A program made the translations under genes and the position numbers. Below are positions 54,678 through 64,000 of a DNA stretch of 64,000 nt, piece by piece. Within the stretch, counting starts at the first letter, position 1. Each line of letters starts with the position of its first letter. Origin of the DNA: Edaphochlamys debaryana (lineage: Eukaryota > Chlorophyta > Chlorophyceae > Chlamydomonadales); contig JAEHOE010000055.1 in NCBI GenBank assembly GCA_016858145.1, positions 620,001 to 684,000 of the forward strand, in the 5' to 3' direction. The notes under the pieces are model-generated. The model was not told the origin of the DNA and did not search any database. It saw nothing but the letters and a program-made list of their open reading frames with translations.

Positions 54678-57600
54678 ATGACCCTCGGGCACATGCGCTT
54701 CGTCAGCGTCCGTGCGCATGCCGCGACTGCGGCACCTGCGGGCGTCACGCCTGGTACCACGCTGGCCAAGATGAGCACGAAAAGGTGGGTATCGAGAGAG
54801 CGGCGACAGTTATGGCGCCGCGGACCGATCCGTGTGACAGCTCCCTTTCCCCAGCGGCATCTCCCCGACCCCATCTCCGCCCCGGGGCCCCCAACCCCAC
54901 CTATGCCTCGCGGCCGCATACTCCGCCTCCAACCCCCGTCCCCCAACCCCACCTCCGCCCCGCGGCTCCCAACCCCCGCCGCCCCCGCCCCCTCGTGTCA
55001 AACCCCGCAGCCGCTCCGAGCCCTGGCAGCTTGCGGTCATGGGCGACCTGCACCTGGCGCCGGAGCAGATGCACCTCTTCCACGCCGCGCGGTCCCACCT
55101 ACTGGCAGCCATGTCGGAGGAGGGCAAGCCCGTGCCAGGTGCGGCCCTAGGGCCCCCACGCGCGCGCTCCGACCCTACGCCCCAACCTCACTCCTCCCTC
55201 GCCACCCGCCGGTTTCCAGCCTCCGAACCCAGAACACCCTCCCACCCCCCCGCTGGGACACCAGCGCACACACGTGCTCGTGTCGTACGCTCGCACCACG
55301 CCCACGTGCCCTCCCCTGGCCCCCCCAGGCGCACGTGTGGCCCAGCTGGGGGACCTGGGCCACGGCAAGCACGCGTCCGGGTCACAGCGGTGCTTCAAGT
55401 TCGCCAAGTGGGTGCAGGGGGTGATGGGGGTGCTGTGGGTTGGGGTGGGGTAGGGCTGAGCTGGGGCCTGTGCGAGGCAGGCGTGGGCGCTGGGGCGGTG
55501 CGCCGAGTTCCTCGCGTGCTGGTTTGTGCGCGCCGGGTTGAAGGGCACCAAGCGCGGGCGGCAGGCTGGGGGCCGAAGGCTGGGATCGGCGTGGGCACTG
55601 GGGCCTTGGGCCTGGGGTACCAGACTACCGGTACCAGGCCTCTCCATCCGCAATTGCATCCGCTTACGCCGCGGTGTTTTGGGAATGGCCCGGGCTCCAA
55701 CCCCGCATTGCCCAAACATACAAGTACCCAACCACCCCAACATCCCATTATCTCACCATCTTCATCTCACAAGAGCCCCACCGCACATCTCCCCAGGGAC
55801 TTCCTCGACGGATTCGGCGTGCCGTACGCCATGATCACGGGGAATCACGATCTCGAGGGGGACGAGTACGAGACGGACGAGGCCAATCTGTCGGCTTGGA
55901 AGGAGGTGCGGGGGAGGGGGAATCTTCATTAGGGAAGCCGGGGTTCGGGGTTAGGGGTCGGGGCGTAAGGGGTATGCACACCTGGAGGGCACGTGGGTCG
56001 GTCGCTGCTCGGGGCGTGGTGGTGAGCGGGATATTCTCTTCGAAGGAAGCCGTGCGATGGGGGCCCCGAGGGAGGATGGGGGCACTCAGGCATTGCGCCC
56101 GCCGCTGCAACTCCTGTACCCATCACCCCCTCAGGTCTTTGATCAGCCGCACTACTGGTCCGCGGACCTGGGCTCGGCCCGGCTGCTGGGGCTCAGCACC
56201 GTGCGCTACCGGAGCAACGAAAACAGGTATGTGGGGGGTCCCTTAGGGAGGGGCCCTTTGGGGGGTGGTACCTGGGAAGCGGGAGGTGGGAGTTAGGGTT
56301 GGAGCGCGGGCTGGGAGCGGGGAACTGGGAACGGGGTCGGGGGGAGGCGCAGGGGAGATGCAGGTCGTGGGGTTGGGCTAGGAGGCGGGAGGCGGGAGCT
56401 GGGAACCGGGAGGGGCGCTGAAGGGGCGGGGGGGACAGGGGTGCTGGGGAGGGCTGCCCGGACCGCCACCACCGCCCCAGTCTGTTCCGACCGCTTGCGC
56501 ACCGGCCGGCGACGCCCTTGAGAGCGGCCCGAGTCAAGCTGCAGCGCGACCGCCCGGCTCGGTAGGGGCGCGGCCGGCTCGTGCTGAGCGCCCCCTGTCC
56601 CATCGCCCCCCAGCCACCACGAGGTGTACATACCCGCTTCCCCTGCTTCCCGCCCCCTTTCCCTCTCTTGACCCCTCCGCCTCTCCCCCCTCCTCTTCCC
56701 CCCAAACCCCTCCACCCCCCTCCACCACCATCCCATTCTCTATGTCTTCCTTCACCTCTCCAACGCCTCCCCCCCCCAGCCACCACGAGGTCTACATCTC
56801 CCACGACCAGGTGCAGTGGCTGGAGGGGCAGCTGGCGGAGCACCCGCACACGCCCTTCATCGTGTGAGTGACAGGGGGGGCGGGGGGGATTCGCGGGAGC
56901 GACAGGAGGGTCCGGGAGGGGCCGGGGAGGCCTGGAGCCTTGGCGGCGGACTCAGCCCTGGGGTCGAAAGCCAGGTGGCGCGCGGCGGCCAGGCACCCGG
57001 CGGGGGTGGCGGGCTGGGGAAGCTGGGGAGTGTGTGTGGGGGGCGTGAGGGAGCCTGGTCGCCGCTGGCTGGGTGTGGGGGGCCAGGGGCTTGAGGTGTC
57101 AGGGAGCTGCGGCAGAGGAGCAGCCGGGGAGAGGGGGGTGCCGTGGTGGCTAGTGGGTGCGGGGCCAGGGTGCGGGGGCTGCGGTCCCCCGTGACGCTCG
57201 CCAGGTTCCCCCCCTGAGCTCGGTGCCATCCCCCTTCCTTGTTGGCCACAGTCTGACGCACGCGCCACCCATGGGCTGCGGGCTCAAGGTGCGGGCGCGG
57301 GCGGGCAAGGAGTGGAGGGGGAGGGGGAGGGGGATAAGGGAGTGTGCTTCACGCCCATTGGCCCGGCTGGTCCCTGATCCTCCCGGCTAGGCCAATGCCC
57401 TACGTCCCGTTCGCTCCTGCTCTCTCTCGTTCGCTCCTGCTCTCTCTCGTTCGCTGTGTCTCGCCGCATGTCGCTGCGTCTCGCTGCCGCTCGCTGCGTG
57501 CGTGTGCGTGTGCGTGTGTCGCTGCCCTGCCTTCCTGACCCCCAGCGGCCCCCCCGCGGGCGCTCCGGGGCCACCGGCGCGCAGGTGATCCAGGAGGTGC

Positions 57601-60438
57601 ACATCAAGAACCGCTGCGCCTGGCTCAACCACTCCCAGGACCCCAAGCGCTTCCTGGACATCGTGTCCCGCCACAAAAACATCAAGCTCTGGTTCAGCGG
57701 TGAGCGCGGTTTGCTTAATGCCTGGTTTGCGTCGCGCCACCGCCACATGCTGCTCGCCTCGCATCGGCCCGACTGCACCACGCCCTGCTCGTTGACTCCC
57801 CGTCCCCCAACATTTCCCCCTCCCCCAGGCCACTTCCACCTCTCCCACAACTACCCAGACTCTATCTCCACCGTGGGGAGCACGGCCTTCGTGCAGGTGG
57901 GGAAGGGGGGAGCGGCTCAAACACGCAGGAGCGGAGGAGAGGAAGCAGGCCAAATGGAGGGGCTCGGGAAGGGGCCTAGGCCGTGGAAGGGGGCAACATC
58001 ACCACATATGTCGGCAATACCAGACGACCTTCAGTACATGCAGGAAAAGCCCTTCAGTCCATACCTGTCGCGCCCATGGCCACGTGTTCCCCGCTTCATC
58101 CCCATCTCCCCACCCTGCTATTCCCGTAGCCACGCGTTCCGCGCTTCAACGACCCCCGCCCCCGCCTCCACCCCCACCCCCACCCCCACCCCCAGGTCGG
58201 AGTCATCGGGGAGTGCAACCGCGACGGCCTCCGCCAGGTGGGGACCGGGGCCAGGGGCACAGGTGCACGGTGATGGACCGACACAGAAGTGGGCACAGGC
58301 TCGGGCCACATGCCGCTAGCCAGCAATTCCTTGAGCCCACCACCTGCCCCGGGGCAGTCCTTCCCCTGTCCAACGACTGCCATCCCTGCGCCTGCCCAAA
58401 CACCACATGAGACCCACACACACCCAACTCCCCCCCCCCTGTTTTTACCCCAACGTCTCTGACAGAGCCGGCTGCTCCGCGGCACGCCCAGCGGCTACGA
58501 GCTGTTCACGGTGGACCACGACACGGGCGCCACGCGCCTGGACCTGGCGGCCGACTGGGCCGACACCGCGCCGCCCGTGCCCGTGACGCCCGCGGACGAG
58601 CTGCTGTGCGACCCTTCGGCCGGCTGGCTGTGCTCGCAGATGGACTGCAAGGTGCGCGTGCGTGCCGTACTGTACGGCAGATGTAGGGCCATCCTGGGCA
58701 GGGGCGGGCCAGCACCTGCCTTCTCCCCGCCGTTGCGCTGACGCCTTGCTTGCCGGTCAACGCTTCTGCCTCCTGCCTGCCCTCTCACTGCCCCCTCCTA
58801 CTGACCCACATGTCGGTAGCCCGCTGGCGCCTTGCTGTTCTCCATGTTTGTTCCCCTGTGCTGCCCCCCGCTCCCGGCTGCCGCTCTATCTCTCCCTACG
58901 CTCTCCGATGCTCCGACAATCACCGTCCGCTCCCCCCCACTCGCCCTCCTGCTGACCCGCATCCAGGTGGGCGACAACATCCAGGGACTGGTGACCTGGT
59001 GAGCCCGGGTGGGGGGTGGGGGCGGGGACCGGCCTGCAGACCCGTGGTACCGATAGCCCTAGGCGCCCGGCGCCCTGCTGGCATTGAGCACCCCTGGGTA
59101 AACCCTGGTTAGCCCCAGGATGTACCCGGCCGATGAGCCGCAGCGCTCCGCCCTCCACCGTGTGTGCCCTACTGAGCAGGCGCATACCTGGATACCGCCT
59201 GGGTATTGCCCTTTCAATCACCCTGTAGTATGCTTGTCTAGAATCCTAGGCGCATGGCTAATATTGTCTGAGGTCCTGAGTGCTCCTTTTGTGCTCCGTC
59301 CCAGGTATCCGGTGGGCTCTGAGACCATCCTGGCACTGCACGACGGCGGCCTGCTGATCGAGTACGGTGAGTACGACACGGTACGGCACACATGGGCGCC
59401 GTGCCGCAGCAAGCTAGCGGCACGTGGGCGGCATGGCGGCGGCTTCCGTGGAGCAAGGGCAGCCGGGGGATGCGGAAGCGTACCTTCCCTTTCCTCACCT
59501 CCGCCTCCAATCGGTATCCCTCCGAAACGGTCATGTGCGGCATTCTCTTCCTCACCGCGGCCATGCCCCCCCCCCTCCCTCCACCCGCAGACATGGCCAC
59601 GGCCGCCCCCATCGGCCTGGTGACCCGTGTGCCCGAGGACTGCCGCCTCCAGCCAGTCACGGCGCAGGGGTCCCCCTGCGCCCGGGAAGATGGGGCTGAC
59701 GTGGCGGAGATCCGGGTGCTGGAGGCGGATGGTGAGGGCGGGGAGGGGTGTGGGTGGGGCGTTGTTGACGGAGCCGCGGGCGGTTCCCTTGCGATGGGGT
59801 AAGGGTCACGGAAGCGACTGGGACAAGTCGGAGTGCATTTGGCTTCAAAGCGATGACGACCCCACGCCCCGAGCGGTCGTGGCAGTCGGTCTTGTGTCCG
59901 GCTAGGCATAGCTTCCCGGACGCCCCACCGGCCGTGTGTGTAGCCCGAGGCGGCCCTCACCCCGCCCTCATACCTCGCCTCACGGGCGGACCAGCGCCCT
60001 CCCCCAAGCCACCCCCCTCGCCCCATCCACCCCAACCATCCACCCCAGGCTCCCTCCGCGAGGCGCTCCCACGCAACTCCGCCGGCGCCTTCTACCGCGT
60101 CTACCAACCCAACAAGTGAGGCCGTGACCTTGGGGCTGAAGGGAAGGGTTACAAGCGCTCAGCGGCCATGGCGAGCAGCCCAAGAAGTGCGGGCACAGGC
60201 TGACTAAGTACCGCGAGGGTTGGTCAAGGGAACGGAAGGGAACTGCGCGACAGCTGCGCTCCGTAGCATTGTGGGTGGACGGGCCCCAGCCACAAGCGGG
60301 GCAACGTCGTCGGGAGGCCGGCCTAGCTCCTCTTCACCTTGCCCACGCACGCCCCTGGCCCCCGCCTCCCGCCCGCGCAGGTGGAAGCTCAAGCGGGCTC
60401 AGAAGCAGGCGCAGGCGCAGTCCCTGGTCGCGGTCTGA
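54678..60438 (+). CDS. Calcineurin-like metallophosphoesterase
   Basis: Sixteen exons in phase: 54678-54784, 55011-55138, 55329-55407, 55797-55905, 56135-56226, 56780-56863, 57252-57288, 57585-57699, 57829-57896, 58196-58237, 58466-58651, 58967-58998, 59305-59366, 59591-59731, 60049-60115 and 60381-60438 (TGA); 468 residues. The binuclear metal site is complete: GDLHLA (Asp 48, His 50), LGDLG (Asp 87), TGNHD (Asn 121, His 122), LTHAPP (His 203) and GHFHLSH (His 252, His 254). A C-terminal domain of ~190 residues (GYELFTVDHDTG onward) ends in a basic tail KWKLKRAQKQAQ. The substrate is not predictable. The N-terminal ~35 residues (MRFVSVRAHAATAAPAG) could be an organelle transit peptide; ATG 54693 is an equally possible start. 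Confidence 0.9.
57405..57520. repeat. CGTTCGCTCCTGCTCTCT simple repeat in an intron
   Basis: Two near-perfect copies of CGTTCGCTCCTGCTCTCTCT followed by degenerate CGCTGCGT and GTGTGC units. Located in the intron between exons 57252-57288 and 57585-57699. Confidence 0.7.
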
Positions 60439-60602
60439 GGGTGACGGGGAGGAGCGGGCCTAGCCCCCATGCACCTGGTCGCGACCTAAGAGGAAGATCT
60501 TGAAACCGGAAAGAAACGTTGTGGCGGCAGCCTGCGAGCTGGATGCGGCCTGAGGGCGAGGGCTGGCGTAGTCGCCCTGCACCTGGTCGCGGCCTGAGGG
60601 GC
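60421..60602. repeat. Stop-codon region repeated in the 3' UTR
   Basis: The end of the metallophosphoesterase CDS, CCTGGTCGCGGTCTGAGGG, recurs as CACCTGGTCGCGACCTAAGAG at about 60474 and as CACCTGGTCGCGGCCTGAGGG at about 60580, with a shorter relic near 60543. Confidence 0.75.
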
Positions 60603-63042
60603 GGAGGGTACGGCTGAGGCTTGACAAGGGAAGCGGGCAGGATTGTTGTTGGTGTGTGCGACGAGCGACCCTGAGGGTCAGTTTTAAGATAGGGACGTGA
60701 GGCGATGAGGGATGCGTTGAGCAGAGGGCTGCGAATGGGCCTCCGCAAGGGCGCACGGTGCCTTATCAAGACCGGAGCGGTGTGTGGGGTCCGTCGCGTG
60801 GGGTGGAGGGGGAGTGCTGTGCCGGGACTGATAGGGGTGATGTGGCGATCGAGGAGCAAATCTGGGAGGATCTGGGCTTGCCGTGTATAAGCGTTGCATC
60901 TGGGCAGCGCCTGGGGAAAAAGGGCTGCAATAAGCGCATGCCGCAGCTCGGCTTGCTGACAGCGGCGAAGACATTCCATGCTTGGTGCATATGTGGTGGT
61001 GGTGGTGGTGGTGTGAAGAATTTGCTGCCGGCCTCGCCGGGGTTTCAAGTCATAAGACGGAAAGTGGGGCCAAAGTCGTGGGTCCCGTGGGCCAGGCGCG
61101 GCTGCGTGGGCCAGGGAGCACAGTAACGTGCATGTACAGGGCTGTAAGGATATTGGTGTCCTCCCCGACTCCCCACAGTCCCCAGCCGACTGACCGACCC
61201 GAAGCGACACTGGTATGGGGAGACGATATGCAGCCCTCCCCCCCCTGCCCAGGCCCCATCCACACCACCAGACACGGGTCACGGGGCAGCTGCAGCACGT
61301 GTCGCAACTGTCCAGGCTCAAAGGACTGTGGGGGCAGGCTTTTGTCCTGCACACGCCCGCGCAGCATGTACCCTGCCTGCTGGGCGAAGCAAGTGCCGGA
61401 GTCCGCTTGACGCTAGGCTGGGACTACTGTGCCGCAGGGGGGGGCGGGGGCGGGGAGAAGAGGTTGCGGTCTGCACGGAGCGTCGGAGCCCCCTTGCTAG
61501 AGTTGGGTAAGGGCTTGGGTTCGGGGCGGAGAGGTTGCGACACAGACACCGTTGGAGTCGCTCATATGGCACGGATAATGCTTGTTGGATGTTCATTTGG
61601 GGCCTCACCATTACAGGCACAGGGACGCGTGCAGCCCCGGCAGCCCAGAGCCACCAACGATCATCAAGAGGTATTATGTGCCCAGCGCCCACCGCTGCCC
61701 TGACCGTTTTCCAGCCCTAGGGCTAGAAACGCCTTGTTAGAGCGCCTTACTTGTTAGAGCGCCTCATGCATCTCGTATCCGTTGTTGGTGCGGTAGTTGC
61801 AACACTTTGCACTTGAGGGCTGCACGGAGCCAGACTCGAACATTGGGCCCCCTGGGGGGGACCACGGGGCTCAGCCCTTTTCCTGCCTTCGGGCAGCCAC
61901 CCTTGTCCAGCCCTGTCCTTGTCCTCTGTGGAACCCCGTGGTGCGGCCCTTCGGCAGACCTGCACCACCGTGGGTAGAACCAGAACTGTGCAATGCCACG
62001 TGGCACCAGCAGCCCCAGGCTCTGCAGACAACAAGCCGCGCTGCGCCGCTGCATCTGACCCCTCTGCGCCGCCGCCCCGCCCGCACCCAAGCTTGCAAAT
62101 CGAGCAGCGGAGCAGGCTGTCAGGCTGTGATAGTATAGTATAGGATTGCTTTTTTCCCATGGGGCGGGCGGCAGTCGAGGATGGAAGGGGACGGGAACGG
62201 GGTTTATATAGACAACGGGGCGTAGTGCCGCGGTGACTGGCGTCGCATTATGTTGGCCGACGCAGAATGCCTGTGCCTGTGAACGGGGCCCCTTCCGCCG
62301 AAAGTGGCTTCCAGTCCCCCCTGGAGTAACCCCCTGCTGCTCCGCACGTCGGTGCACCGAGAAGGGCTGGCTTGTCGGCTCCACCGAAGGGAAGCCCCGA
62401 GAAGCCCCGCTTACCTCGTCGTTTACCTGTGCGCCACTGCTTTGCGTCCTCCACTCCTGGCCCGCCATCGCCTGAGCCCGTTCGCGAGTTGCGCGCCCAC
62501 GGAAGCCTAAGCGTCCCCACGTCCCAAGGAGCCGAACCTGTGGGTAGTGGAGGGAACGGGGACGGGGCGGAGGACGGGTGGGTATAGGGGAGGGCGCCAC
62601 TGTGTATGGCGCTACGACCACGCGGCTGGCCATAGCACAATAGCCATACTCAGCCAGAGCTGGTTGACGTCGCAACTTGGCTCTGCGCGCGTGAACTGCA
62701 CAGCAGCAGCTGCACACCATTCCGCGACTCGAACACTGCATATTCAAGCGTGACCAGGGCTACTACAACCACAACTGACGAGCGCTGAACTCAAAGTAGA
62801 GTGCGATTCCTGTCCGCGCGCTTCGGCCAGAATTGCTCTGCACGCATCCTTGCGTCGCGGCGCCGCGTGCTGCCGCGCTAGTCGTCAGCTGCAGGTGGGG
62901 AGTGCCCTGGAAGCACTGGTCTTCACCGCTACAAACGTGGGACCTGTCAGGTCTCCTTGAGGGTCCCGGCTGACCCCCCTCGCTGGTCTCCCTGCCCGCA
63001 CCTCACCCCACCACCACCACCATCACCACCCTGTCGGCTCGC
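60439..63042. other. Spacer between metallophosphoesterase and HAD phosphatase genes
   Basis: Contains the 3' UTR of the upstream gene and the promoter of the downstream one. A (GGT)n run lies near 60993-61012 and a CACCAC run near 63009-63029. Open frames at 61764-62747 (minus) lack recognisable domains or splice-consistent neighbours, so I call no gene. Confidence 0.5.
61143..61147 (+). terminator. Candidate TGTAA polyadenylation signal for the metallophosphoesterase
   Basis: TGTAA occurs about 705 bp after the stop codon, the first such match seen on this strand. Distance is reasonable for a volvocalean 3' UTR, but the five-base signal is weak evidence alone. Confidence 0.35.
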
Positions 63043-63940
63043 ATGCAGGTGCTGACCTCCGCGCGCGCCAGTGGGGGAAGGCTCAGGGCCATGGCTGCCG
63101 CTACCGATGCCGCTGGTTTCCCCCAGGGGACGGGCGTGCCCCCCGGGATCAAAATCACACACGTGCTGTTCGGTGGGGTTGGGGGTTGGGGGGTGGCGGT
63201 CAGAGGGGTTCGGCGGGTGTGGGGGTTGAGGGATGGGGTCGCTGGAGGGGACCGCAAAAACAGATGTGCTCGGGTCAGCGTGCGTGATTGGGGCGGTTGG
63301 CTGGGACTGGAGTTGGTTACCGTTACGTGGCGGCACCGCGCGGAGTGGGAGGCGCTTGCATCTGCAGGCCACCGCTGCCCTCCCTCCACCGATGATGAAT
63401 GATCCTCCCCCCCCCAGATATGGACGGCCTCTTGCTGGACACAGAGGGGGCCTACACCATCGCCCAGGAGAAGGTGTGTGGGGGGCGGGGGCCGGGCAGG
63501 GGAGGGGAGGGGCACAGTGGGCCCGAGCATGGACCCAAACACACCGGTGGAAAGCACGAGTCCCCGAGGGTGAGGCTCACTGCGTGCCCACAGCCCCCTA
63601 TCTCGTCCTGGTGTTACAGCCCCCCGCCCACCATCACTACACCACCACCACCCCAGCAATCGCCAGGCGGCTGTTTGCTGGGCGGTTTCAAGCGGGCCTA
63701 CGGCCCTGATCGCCTGTAAGCTTCAGTACCCACCCACCCCACCACCCGCCCACCCCACCTCACCATCCCAGCCCCCCCCTGCCCCCCCCCTGCTCCCCCC
63801 CTGCCCCCCAGGTCCTGGCCCCCCTGGGCAAGGCCTTCACTTGGGAGCTCAAGGCGGGCATGATGGGGCGGGGGGCGCTGGAGGCGGCGGAGTGGCTGCT
63901 GGGGCGGCTGGGGGTGGGGCCGGAGCAGATGACACCGCAG
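63043..63940 (+). CDS. HAD-superfamily phosphatase, 5' part only
   Basis: Three exons in phase: 63043-63172, 63418-63473 and 63812-63940, then the gene leaves the window. The first 38 residues (MQVLTSARASGGRLRAM...) may be a transit peptide; ATG 63091 is an alternative start. ITHVLFDMDGLLLDTE carries HAD motif I: the nucleophile and acid/base aspartates are the two D of DMDG, and the codon of the first D is split by an intron. The following helical segment (AQEKVLAPLGKAFTWE ... MMGRGALEAAEWLL) matches the cap start of the group containing glycerol-3-phosphatase, pseudouridine-5'-phosphatase (PUDP/HDHD1) and DOG1-like enzymes. Motifs II-IV lie beyond the window, so substrate cannot be assigned. 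Confidence 0.86.
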
Positions 63941-64000
63941 GTGGGGTGCGGGGGTTGGGGGAGGGGGCGCAAGGGGGGTGGAGAGGGCATGGGCGGTTGG

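Noticed and set aside
61800..61860. TTCGAGTC-like T-loop on the minus strand
   Set aside because: The flanking bases do not pair as a T-stem and no anticodon arm is found at the right distance.
61764..62747. 327-codon minus-strand open frame
   Set aside because: Low-complexity translation without recognisable motif, begins at a non-ATG context in part, and has no supporting exon structure.
1..64000. Prokaryotic features (operons, Shine-Dalgarno sites, CRISPR, prophage)
   Set aside because: All supported genes are intron-rich with eukaryotic families, and the tandem repeats lack the spacer structure of CRISPR arrays.

Overview
This is GC-rich nuclear DNA from a green alga, most likely a volvocalean/Chlamydomonas-type species. 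The genes are broken into many short exons with GT(G/A)-type donors and C-rich acceptors, the proteins carry long Ala/Gly/Ser/Pro low-complexity inserts, and the gene set is eukaryotic (GPI transamidase, PUS1-type pseudouridine synthase, receptor-like kinase). No operons, rRNA, convincing tRNA or CRISPR were seen. Gene models were built by hand by joining exons whose splice phases agree; family names come from recognised motifs, not from a database search.

Layout: (1) 1-3533, minus, GPI8/PIG-K, running off the left edge. (2) 3950-9636, plus, probable plastid protein joining an NTF2/SnoaL-like domain to a calycin-like barrel. (3) 10812-15668, minus, two-pass membrane protein of unknown function. 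(4) 15669-20426, repeat-rich spacer with two related mini-ORFs, degraded copies of the last PUS exon and a possibly decayed membrane-protein gene. (5) 20427-28257, minus, TruA/PUS1-type tRNA pseudouridine synthase. (6) 28650-34781, plus, disordered protein of unknown function. (7) 34782-38809, spacer. (8) 38810-46239, minus, receptor-like TKL protein kinase. (9) 47931-53288, minus, secreted GlpQ-type glycerophosphodiester phosphodiesterase. (10) 54678-60438, plus, calcineurin-like metallophosphoesterase. (11) 63043 to the right edge, plus, HAD-family phosphatase, incomplete.

The genes do not form one obvious pathway, although three of the last four encode phosphoester hydrolases. Divergent pairs (PIG-K with the NTF2/calycin gene, PUS1 with the disordered protein, GDPD with the metallophosphoesterase) share short intergenic spacers that probably hold bidirectional promoters.

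The most unusual property is structural. At twelve or more places in six genes, an exon/intron boundary (or a stop-codon region) is partly repeated about 50-175 bp away in the neighbouring intron or UTR, with a decayed copy of the splice site. Two very short elements, each flanked by a perfect 13-14 bp direct repeat, share a 3' core and look like tiny mobile insertions. Three introns use GC donors.
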